Part shown: positions 25,701-37,321 of the stretch, one piece after another | Position numbering within the stretch: position 1 is the first letter of the stretch | How the letters are laid out: the number at the start of each line of letters is the position of its first letter | Position numbers and translations under genes: made by a program | Assembly (NCBI GenBank): GCA_019009955.1 | Contig: CM032233.1 | Location: 17,045,001 to 17,109,000, forward strand | Reading direction: 5' to 3' | Length of the DNA stretch: 64,000 bases | Origin: Riptortus pedestris | Taxonomy: Eukaryota; Arthropoda; Insecta; Hemiptera; Alydidae | Notes under the pieces: generated by a model | Databases searched by the model: none | What the model saw: only the letters and a program-made list of their open reading frames with translations | What the model was told of the DNA's origin: nothing

Positions 25701-26370
25701 TAAAGAATGAAGCATCACTCCATATTTTTTCCCTACCTAACAAATTCATTAAGGGTTCTATTTCAAATATTGCATCTCCCTTAACTGACATTTTTAATAA
25801 ATGCATTATTGAAGGAAGTTTCTCGGAACTTCTGAAACAAGCTAGAGTAAAACCTCTATTCAAAAAAGTCCGTAACGCAGGGGCTGCATAAACTAAGCAG
25901 ATTTGCCAAGTAATGTTTTACAATAGAGAAATCTGCCTACTAATAACAGTAGTAGTAACGAGTCTCTAAACCAATTTCACGAGAACCGAACAGTTAAGGA
26001 AGCGGCCAAACTAGCTTTCGGCAGAAAGTCCCGAATAGAACCGACTTCTGCCAATCTCAATTCTGTTATCAGGCACACAATTAATAAAAATGCAAATATC
26101 TCGGTTAATATTCAAGATAGAGAATACATGTATATACCATTATTTATAGTACATTTAATTTACAATAAGATTGGTTCTACACACTTTTTCAATCCAATGC
26201 ATAATAACGGAGATATTTCGAATTTTCGAAAATCCCTCCCTTCCACTGGTCCGATTTCAGCCATTAACGAACTTGATCTTTCTTTTTACATAAAACAATT
26301 AAATATCGAGTTTGGTAACGATCAAATAAAAATCACGACCGCTAGAGAGTTAACAGACACACACACAAAT

Positions 26371-26420
<50 letters not shown>

Positions 26421-29400
26421 TATATATATAAAATTGTAACCTCTGTCTGTACATTGATTTTTTTCGCGAAATTTCACGATAACTTTTCGTTTCACATGTC
26501 ATAGACATCATAACTGCATTTTGTTTCTTTTGTGTCTGTATGTTTGTTACCTTTTCTTTTATTTTATGAAACTTGGTGTGTATATTACTATTAACCCAAC
26601 TTAGACTTTAGGCTATGTTAATATTCTCTGAGACGAACAGGAGTGGGGGTTATAAGGGAGGCCTGAAATTAAAGATAGCGATATTTCGTTTCGCATTGAT
26701 TTTTCGGTAAATATGTACATAACAAAAGTTACTTATTTTTTTATTTAGAGTAACTTTTGTCGTATACATAAGTATAAATGAGATATACGCTAAAACCTAT
26801 AGTGGGAGTCAACAATTTTATTTGGCACAAAAGACTCAACCAAACTGAACGAAACTCGATATGTGTATTAGCACTAACTCCTACATGATAATAAGCTGTA
26901 CCAGCATTTCTACGGGTGAGCAGGAGTGGGGGTAGTAAGGGAGACTGGAATTAAAAATAGCGATATTTCGTTTCCTATTGGTTTTTCGGCAGATATGTAT
27001 ATGACAAAAGATGTTTATTCTGTTATTTAGAATTCTTTTGTTATATTCACTTTTCTCGTATAACAAAGTATAAACGAGACATACGCTAAAAACTAAAGCG
27101 GGAGCTAACTATTTTATTGGGCACTAACGGTTGAACCGACCTTAAGAAAACTCTGTATGTGAATTAGCATTAATTCTTCCATGGTTATAAGCTTTAATAT
27201 AAGTTCGAACGGGAGTGGGGTATAAGGGAGGCCTGAAATAAAAATTCGAGATATTTCATTTTCTATTTGTTTTTCGGAAAACGTGCACATAACAATAGCT
27301 GTCTACTTTGTTATTTAGACTAACTTTTGTTTTATACATTTTTTCATATAACAATGTATGAAGCAAGTAATTTGTGTAGAAATATTGATATGCTCAACAA
27401 TTCTTTCCAATTTGAACTACCCAGGTACTTCACTTGGATAAATGAATTCAAATCTATGTTAAATAATACAGCAGTAACATATTGCACCAAGTAAAATATA
27501 CTGCCCCACCCCTTCTCTTCACCCAAACATTAATTCATGAAAAACGCCAGTTTGCCCTTTAGTGTATTTAATGTTTTATTTAATTAAAACGTCAAAAGTA
27601 TTTGAAAAAACATTTTTAGTATTGTGATGATAATGTAATCCAATTTGTTAAAATAATTTAGTGTATTACAGGATTGAGATCCTAAGTGAGTTGGCATTAC
27701 TGAGCCTAGGGAGGTGTGGGGTGGGGGTTACTTCCTTTGTCCTATCTGTTCTGCCGCTTCCCTGCCGACCTCATATTAGTCTATGTTTACATGATAATTG
27801 ATGTTTAAACTTTTAACAATGTAGTGTTATTCTCAGGAATGTGAAATTGTTATTAATAGTAAATAAATAATTTAAAAAGATGAACCCTGGGGAGGAGCAT
27901 GCAGTTATTTCTGGTATTTATTATCTCTGCTCCGTTAATATATGGTTTACTTTTCTGAACTCGCTATGTACCAATATTAATATACAGTTTACAATCGAGA
28001 CTTACAAAAGAGTAATTTTAATAGCTGTTATGACGTATCTACACAGCTGTCACCATTGGGCTTTGTACCGCATCAAAGGAAAGGAACTTTTATTCATACA
28101 TGGGTTGGAAGATAATATTTTCTATGATTATGAATTATATGGTCCATTATGTTAAAAAAAAAAAACTATATGTAAAAAAGTATAAATGTAATTCCAATAA
28201 TTTGTAAAGAATTTAATTGACATAATATTAGAAAATTGTTTATCGAAAAACAAGTGACGTATCCTTTTATGTTGTGATAATGTTTAATAGAAATAAACAC
28301 ACTTCATTTCATTTCATAAACCATTCAGGGGCTATTACAATGGAGTGAAGTCCCTCTTGGTGGTAGGAAGTGTGCGTACAGCAAGGAAATTTTATTTAAT
28401 CACTAATAAAGAACAAACAATGAAAACGGAGTAGCCCAATTTTCTTGCTATCATTCGTAATTCATAAAAAGAAATTTTTAATAGTATTTATTTTATACCT
28501 TTCATATATGAACGCTTCACACTAACAAGATTTGAAATGGAAAGTATAACAGCCCATTGAAATATAACAGCCTTCTACCTCATCTTACCCATCTGTTAAG
28601 GGACTCATGGGGATTCATTCTAGCCAATATAATGTCTGCTGAAAATGTTTTAATAAAATAAAATCTAGGCATTTATCTTAATTTGGCCAACATAACATTA
28701 CACAGTGTGATGTTCCGTATATACAAGGTCTAAATCCAATATTTTTTTCTACCGTACCCGTATACCCAGTATGGTTTACCCCTGATAATTGACCTCCAAG
28801 TGAACAGAATATCATACAACCATGAAGTCACAATATACTAACATTATAGCAAACTACAATAATAAAATATTAAAAAACAGCACCCATGGTTAAGAAAATT
28901 AAGTATTAAAAAAAATAACCAACTATTAATATTAAAGATGGTTTGCCATATTTTAATATTAGTAGAAAGTTTCTAAATATTTATATCTAGTACATTTCAA
29001 GCCACAGTGATCTCAGGGATGCCAACCCTGCTGTCTGGGAAACATTATCATGCAGTCATACACAGCTACCAGTTAAAGTTTTATTATTTAAAAAAACAAA
29101 ACAATAAGCATAAAATATAAAAAAAGTATTATAAACTATGAAACATATAAACAAGTTATACACGTTCAGGTTCGCTTGTCATGAAGACACAAAATATGTG
29201 GTAACATATTTACTGGTGAGTCAATATAGCTTCAAGTAAGCGTTTCTCTGTGGATCAGTATTATTTATGAAATGATCTAATAAATTTAAAAATTGGTTTT
29301 ATAATAACAAATAAACCTACCTCAAGTAAGAAGATTTAGTTCCACCAATAAACAGTGTTGGTTTATTAAACACACTGTGAATATCAGGGAAAGCAGATAT

Positions 29401-32400
29401 TTCAGACTTGAATGCCTTTTCTAAAATATCGATATTAAGCCTCCATTTAAAACTATTTTCCTCTTTTATTAGATTGGTTAGTAAAAATTGTCGTATTTCT
29501 AATTCCTTTAAAACAAAAAATAAATAAATCACAATTACTTAAATATCAAAAAATAAGTATAGTGAAAAAACTGACCTTTGTAAAAATTCATTTCACAAAC
29601 AAAAAGAAAGAGTGATAAAAGTTAAGAAAATTTTTGGTGCAACAATCCAAGAGGCCCAGATATATAAAGGCACATGCCCAAAAATGTAGTACATTTGTCA
29701 GAGTTTTGATTACTTCATAATGAATCTTTTTATATCTTACAGAATATCAAGAAGATGCATTTGGTGATACAGCCAATTTTGTAGTATTATCCAACTCTGC
29801 TCCAGAGAAGAGGTGAATTTTGGGAAGATTCATGTCAAGAGACATGGAGAATGAAATTACTAGCTTACAAGGAAGGTTTATATTAGGCTAGGTTAGATTA
29901 GGATTCCTTTGGGCTAGGGATTAGAATTTGCACAAGGTATGCCCTAAATATCATAGGAGGTGACTATCGGGGACCCTAGCATCTGTGGTGCGGCAAATCC
30001 TGGTGTTACTAGGAATGGTAAAACCATATTTCCTACCTTTCCAAGCCTGTGTAATAGAGGATTGATCATGGGAAATGAGCATTCCCATCTCTATTAAAAA
30101 ATAAAACTGCCTGTAATTTTCAAGGGCAGATTTAACTCAGCAAAATTAAATAATGGTGAAGGTCAAGAATATAGCCCCCAGAGAGACTTATTCAAATACT
30201 GTAGGGGAAGGAGGAGGGTCCCAACCCTGATGTTAATCACTTAATTTATATTTGGATGACAACAATTTGTTCAGTTAAAAACATGACCTTGGACATGGAT
30301 CATTTAAAGAGCCCTACAGATAAATTAAATACTGCTTTTGGAGAATGATTTACCCGAAGAAATGATAAGTGATATTGGCTTGGAAGGGAGGGGCACAGGG
30401 TATTTCTGTCTAGTCCCCACCTGATTTAATAGGGATACTGGGATTTGCAATTGCACAACCAAAACCATGGTATTGGTTATAATTCACATATATTATAGCA
30501 ACAGAGAGAAAAGTTTCGTTGAAATGACAATTATTAATAAAAATGTATAAGTTTTGTTCATCCTTACCGGGATAGAAGAAGATAACTGCAAGTTGGCTTC
30601 CTTTCGACCTTCAGACATAGATAAATTTGAGCTTAATTTCACCGACTTCATGGCTCCAAAATATTTACTCATACCAGACATCTCCCCTCCAGGATATTTG
30701 TGTGATATGTCAACCACAATAAGTTTGTCTAGGGTCTCTGGCTAAAAAACAGTTTATAGGTAAAAAAAAAGTGCACTACTCATTTAAAAATAAAAAAAAG
30801 TATGCATCTTTTATACACGCACGCACATACACACACTGTCTACACTGATTAAAACAAATGGTAAACAACAATTAGCCAATAGTGTAATTTTTAAGAACAC
30901 TCTATATAAACTTCATGAATTTTTGCCGTTAAGAAAAAAGAAAATATCAACTTAAGTTATATATCACCTTAACAAAGGTAATACAATCAAACTCAGAATT
31001 AATAAGTATAGTTAAATCATGTATATTGTCAAAATAAAAGACCCTGCCCTGTTTCAGGCAAAGAAAATGCTCTGCTTGTTTTTCAATAAGAATTAAATAA
31101 CAACATAATTTTCAAAACAACAAAGCACTAAAGTAAGTTTTGGAATAAAACATGCTCATTAATCAATAAAATCATTGTAGTTGAACTAAATTATGTAAAC
31201 CATATAGTACCATTAGTTACCAACTGTCATTTTATGCATTGATCAACTAATAGAATATAACTTGTAAATCTAGAGAACAGTAAACAAATGAAAATAACTT
31301 ACGTAAACATGAGCATATAACATTGCTGCCCTTCCACCCATACTGTGACCCATAAGAGACATTTGTGTAATCTTCAATTTTTTCATTAAATAGTTAATAT
31401 CTTCTACCAAATGGTAGTAAGAAAATTCTTCTGTGTGCAAGCTATCTCCATGATTTCTAGCATCAACTGCAATAATCTAAAATATATATGCACACACACG
31501 CATGTTTATTATTTCCAATGAACACCCACATGTAGTTCTTTATAGTTTAGGCTAAGCCAGTGCTGTATGAATTGACACTATCTATTCATCAATATTACAG
31601 CTTTAATTATATATCACCTTTGGTTTTACAAGTCCTACACTTAAGTTGACTTGCTACAAGTGACTAAAAAAAATAAGAAAAAAGGAAAATTAATTATTTC
31701 TCAAGCCAGGCATTTTTTAAGTTAATTATAAAGTCTGTTTAAAATAAATAAAAATGATCTCTTGTGTGTAATAATTAAAATACCATAAAAATAAAAATAT
31801 GAAAATAAGCATATTTGTAATAATAAACATTCAAAATGAACACCTCCCTTTTGCCTGCAAAGAAACACACACATACATGCACGCACACGCACATACACTC
31901 TTTCTCTCTCTCTTTAATTTAATAGTGTGAAAAGTATCAATAATTATTGTTATAAACACTGTTTTGTATTAAAAAGAGGTATAATATTCCCCTTTAACAC
32001 ACTATTTAGATAAACTTTTAAAATAGACTGTCAATACAGAAACATTACAAAAATAATAATGTAAAATTAGCAGTTAAATTCTTTAATTCTCAAATAATAG
32101 ACATAAAACTGATTGAAAAATATATTTTGCTATAATGTATTACTGAAGTTATTTGTAGCACTTTCTCATGGAAAATAATATTTATCACGCTGGGAAAATG
32201 TATTAAGCTGGCCATGAGATGTTTATCAGTTTTTAGTAGCTTAGATGCTTAGTACGAAAATCATATAAGCAGAATTGGGGGCTTACAAAAGGATCTTGGA
32301 GGCCAATTCACAGATACAAAACGTGAAATTAGGAGGTCACCAAATGTGTCTTTCAATAAATCGATTGTGGCACGAGCTGTGTGACATGTTGCGCCTTATA

Positions 32401-33097
32401 TGTATAATATTTAAAATGTAATGCCACAAGATTATCTTTCGAATAAAAAAAATTCTTGTCAATCGAATAATCCATCGTTGTTTTATTGCAATTTAAAGTT
32501 CTATACCTCTAAAAAAAACACCCATTATATCTGGATATAACACATTAACTTTATTGCAAATTATATACTACATTTAGTGCTGTAATTTATAATGAATCAG
32601 AATAATTTTTATTTCAATCGATTAAATTTAAGTAGACCAAAAACTTAAGAAGGGGGGGGGGTGTCACCAGAACATATTTGCATGTATCTCGAATAATAAA
32701 TGTCTCTTGAAAACAATATTTGGTATTAAAGCTTCGAATGATGTGGTTTCTTACATAAACGGGTATTGTTAATGTAACATGAGTAGAAGTGGGGGTTTGC
32801 TGAAGTTTGAAAACTGAAAAATGCAAATATCTCGGTTAATATTCAAGATAAGGAATGAATGGATATAACAATATTTATAGTACATTTAATTTGCTATAAG
32901 ATTAATTCTATGCATTTTTTTTATTCGACGTATAGTAACGGGGATATTTCGAATTTTCAAAATTCTCCCCCTCTAAACCCCCCTCCCACTGGTCCGATTT
33001 CAGTCGTTAACGAACTTGATCTTTCTTTTTACACAAAATGACTAAATATCGAGTTTGGTGACGATTGAACAATAATTGCGACCGCTAGAGTGGTAAC

Positions 33098-33151
<54 letters not shown>

Positions 33152-33256
33152 GGTGTTGTTATTCTTTTTGGAGTTTTGATCTATGTTGACCAAAAGTCAA
33201 AAAAAGAATAACAACACCATATATAAATATTACCTGGTCGAAAACATAAACACAAT

Positions 33257-33315
<59 letters not shown>

Positions 33316-36300
33316 CTTTGAAAGTACCTCATTTTCATAATCTCCTAGGTAGGATCGATGGACATTTGAAGAAAAATTTCGAAAATTGCATCATGAGTAT
33401 GACCTCAATAGCTGATTTCCATCAAGGGAAATCCGATAAAAGCACTTTCTCATGGAAAATAATATTTATCACGCTGGGAAAATGTATTAAGCTGGCCATG
33501 AGATGTTTATCAGTTTTTAGTAGCTTAGATGCTTAGTACGAAAATCATATAAGCAGAATTGGGGGCTTACAGAAGACTGGAAATAAAGAAGTTACAAAAT
33601 CACAATTAATATTCAAGTTAAAGAAAAAAAACGTCGAGAAATACAATTGTAGAAAATTGAATTAGCAATAACAGTAGCTGTTACATTTTTTGTTCTAACC
33701 AATACCAATATTTTTATTTTTTTATTTTTAAACTTTTCTACCACCCCCCTTTTTCTTTGTCCAATAAAAACAATGTGTTGTATTTATGCTTGAAATAAAA
33801 CCCTTTATGATATATTGGCTTATTGCTAACATGATATAGAAAAGCAGACAGGCAACAAGCTGAGCAGATAAGGTGCCCTCTAGTAGCTCATAAAATTACA
33901 GCATACAACTGTTAATTCCCTTTATAAAAACACAATTCTTTAAAATAGCCCAAGAATATAACAAAATTCTCCAATAAAAAAGACACTTGAAAAATTATTA
34001 CTATTTCAAGAAAATATGACTAGAGATAAGAAAAAAATCGAAATTCTCACAATTAACATTCAAAATTATTAAATAACATGTTTACTTAACTAAAGACAAA
34101 GGAGTGTATAGTTTTGGTATATTATCAACCTCAATCACCAGTAACACTGGTGATCACATTAGGTTTCTGTGTGTCCCTCCTAAGATATTTGTAGCATAAA
34201 ACATTAAAAAGAACAAAAGTTGTAAATTTAATTTTCACTCATTATGTCTCATGCACTTTTCAGTAGAGTCCATGCTAAAGAAGATACCTAACCACCAATA
34301 ATTCATTTCACACTCAATTATTGGCCGAAGGTCAATTAAATAGAAATGTGAAGTGGTTTTGGTGACAACTGTATGGTGTTTGTGGAAATACTCTTAGTGC
34401 TTTAGCTTAAATTATTCCTGCATTGTATTTATATACCTGAAGAGACACCAGGAAGATGTCAAACATGCACAGCAATATCAACTTAATTAAGTGTTTTTTT
34501 TTTTATTTAATAGACTTTCAACCAATAATCCCAACAACCTATAATAATGGAATTTAAGTTAACTTCAAAGGAGCTGCGAAAAGAAAATATAATAACTTTT
34601 ATTTTCTTAATAGACTTACCTTTCTTCCAGTTATATTACTTAAAGCTTTTGAAAGGGAATTCCAATTGCTTTTTGATCCAAACAATCCATGCATAATAAG
34701 AAGAGGTATCCTATCTTTATTATTACCATGTTTATTGGGCTCATAACAGTTAAATGACATTTGAACAGGCTCAATTCTGAAAATTGTGGTATAAAATAAA
34801 TATAATACAAAACACGCTGAAACAAATAAACGTATAAATAATAAATTATTTTACGGGTTTTAGACTTAAAATTTTTGGCATGGACCATTTTAAAATTGGG
34901 ATTGGGGCCTCATCATGAAAAGAAAGGCAAGATTAAATTAGCTGTATACATTATATAAGGATAGGAGTTAAATGTTTCCAATATATAGTTAGTGTACGAT
35001 TGTTGGAGGTCAGTCTGTAAGAAGCATCCTTATCTAGAGTGACTTTGGTATTTCCTTGTGGTTAGGAGCAGAAGCTGGAAGTTAAGACAAGATGGCACCT
35101 AAAGAAGAGGGTAAACTATCCAAATATGGGAGGTAAAAAGACTAGTTACCTTACTAACTTGTAATGCTAATACTAAGCCACCCAGGCTCAGGTTGGCAAT
35201 GGCGGGTTAGGGCGTTGGTCTTAATCTCGCGTGGTAGACCTAGAGTGGCAGGTTCAATTCCCGCCCTGGGCTGTAGAAATTTATTTAGTGATGGACTCAT
35301 TAAATAAACTCCTTAGGCCCACCCTGGCTAGAAAACGGTGGTAACCTGTAGATAACCCGTCCCAATTAGACATAGTAGCATAAAGTGGGCGTAAATAATA
35401 ATAAACAAAAACTAATCCACCCAAAGGATACTACATTTATCTGAATTTTCTTGAGAATCTGCTAGTTTAAGAATATGAGGCTTAATAAAAGCAAAATTTA
35501 ATATTATCAAGCCAATTTGATGAGATAGACTTTGAAGGAAAACCTATGTACGAAAGATGAACTATTCCACATTTATAATTTTTAAAAGTAGTTGCGTCAG
35601 TAAATAAACTCCTCAAGACAATGATTAGAAGTTCTTAACATCTAAAAAAAGAAGTCGTCTTCTACGATACAGGTGAAATGGATATTTGGCTAAATTTGTG
35701 CTTAAAGCAGGTGAAGAAGCTGTTTCAATCAAACCTCTGCTAACTATTTAGAATTTTGTGGTAAACTATAATGATGAAAAAGGATAAAAATTCCTCAATT
35801 GACATCTGAATAAGTTTTTTAACTAGTATAGTAAACTGCATTATGTGCATGTCCTGGCATACTTCAATTACTTTGACTTATATGCACACAAATTAAATAG
35901 CAAACAAAAAAGTCTTTGGATGCAAAAAAGTCCGTCACGCCGGGGCTGCGTGAACTAAGAAGATTTTCCGCTTGAAATTTAACAATAGATAAATCTACAT
36001 ACCGGTAACACAACACCACCGTTAATATTAAGTGCATAAATACAAACAATAATAAGAACGGAAAGCATCTGAAATGTAAAAAACAGTTCTGCCAACTTCT
36101 TATTGGAAAGAAAAACAATTGCTGTAATAAAGGGTGTTTTTTTTAAAGGTATAGAACTTTAAATTGCAATAAAACAACGATGGATTATTCGATTGACAAG
36201 AATTTTTTTTTATTCGAAAGATAATCTTGTGGCATTACATTTTAATTATGATTTCCGGCATATGACCGCCACGGCTGGCTCAAATGTAGTCCAATCTGGA

Positions 36301-37272
36301 AGTCCAATTTTCGATGACTTTTTCCAACATTCGTGGCCGTATATCGGCAATAACACGGCGAATGTTGTCTTCCAAATGGTCAAGCGTTTGTGGCTTATCC
36401 GCATAGACCAATGACTTTACATAGCCCCACAGAAAGTAGTCTAGCGGTGTTAAATCACAAGATGTTGGAGGCCAATTCACAGATACAAAACGTGAAATTA
36501 GGAGGTCACCAAATGTGTCTTTCAATAAATCGATTGTGGCACGAGCTGTGTGACATGTTGCGCCTTATATGTATAATATTTAAAATGTAATGCCACAAGA
36601 TTATCTTTCGAATAAAAAAAATTCTTGTCAATCGAATAATCCATCGTTGTTTTATTGCAATTTAAAGTTCTATACCTCTAAAAAAAACACCCATTATATC
36701 TGGATATAACACATTAACTTTATTGCAAATTATTTACTACATTTAGTGCTGTAATTTATAATGAATCAGAATAATTTTTATTTCAATCGATTAAATTTAA
36801 GTAGACCAAAAACTTAAGAAAGGGGGGGGTGTGTCACCAGAACATATTTGCATGTATCTCGAATAATAAATGTCTCTTGAAAACAATATTTGGTATTAAA
36901 GCTTCGAATGATGTGGTTTCTTACATAAACGGGTATTGTTAATGTAACATGAGTAGAAGTGGGGGTTTGCTGAAGTTTGAAAACTGAAAAATGCAAATAT
37001 CTCGGTTAATATTCAAGATAAGGAATGAATGGATATAACAATATTTATAGTACATTTAATTTGCTATAAGATTAATTCTATGCATTTTTTTTATTCGACA
37101 TATAGTAACGGGGATATTTCGAATTTTCAAAATTCTCCCCCTCTAAACCCCCCTCCCACTGGTCCGATTTCAGTCGTTAATGAACTTGATCTTTCTTTTT
37201 ACACAAAATGACTAAATATCGAGTTTGGTGACGATTGAACAATAATTGCGACCGCTAGAGTGGTAACAGAGA

Positions 37273-37321
<49 letters not shown>

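Larger units (their letters stand above)
21957..25867 (+). mobile_element. CR1-like LINE relic, interrupted by a jockey insertion
   Basis: Pieces in order: an ORF1 start at 21957 (VNNCGACSQALYKKIKYPVK) with a PHD-like cysteine/histidine finger (CxxC, CxxC, H); a second ORF1 part at 22423-22674 containing IIFGGTNNM, the core of an SGNH-esterase motif; an endonuclease at about 23395-23700 with IYRPPKGNLDIFYDF and IIHGDLYI; and an RT N-terminus at about 25541-25862 ending KPLFKK. PHD plus esterase in ORF1 is known in CR1-clade LINEs. It contains many stops, a (TA)n tract at 22721-22766, and a jockey element inside. Family B copy B4 truncates it at 25868. Confidence 0.65.

Noticed and set aside
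33183..33536. 117-residue frame
   Set aside because: It crosses the TA microsatellite and family B block of the copied segment; no protein features.
35201..35275. Functional tRNA gene
   Set aside because: A and B boxes are present, but there is no proper acceptor stem, and the unit continues into a SINE body with tail and target duplication.
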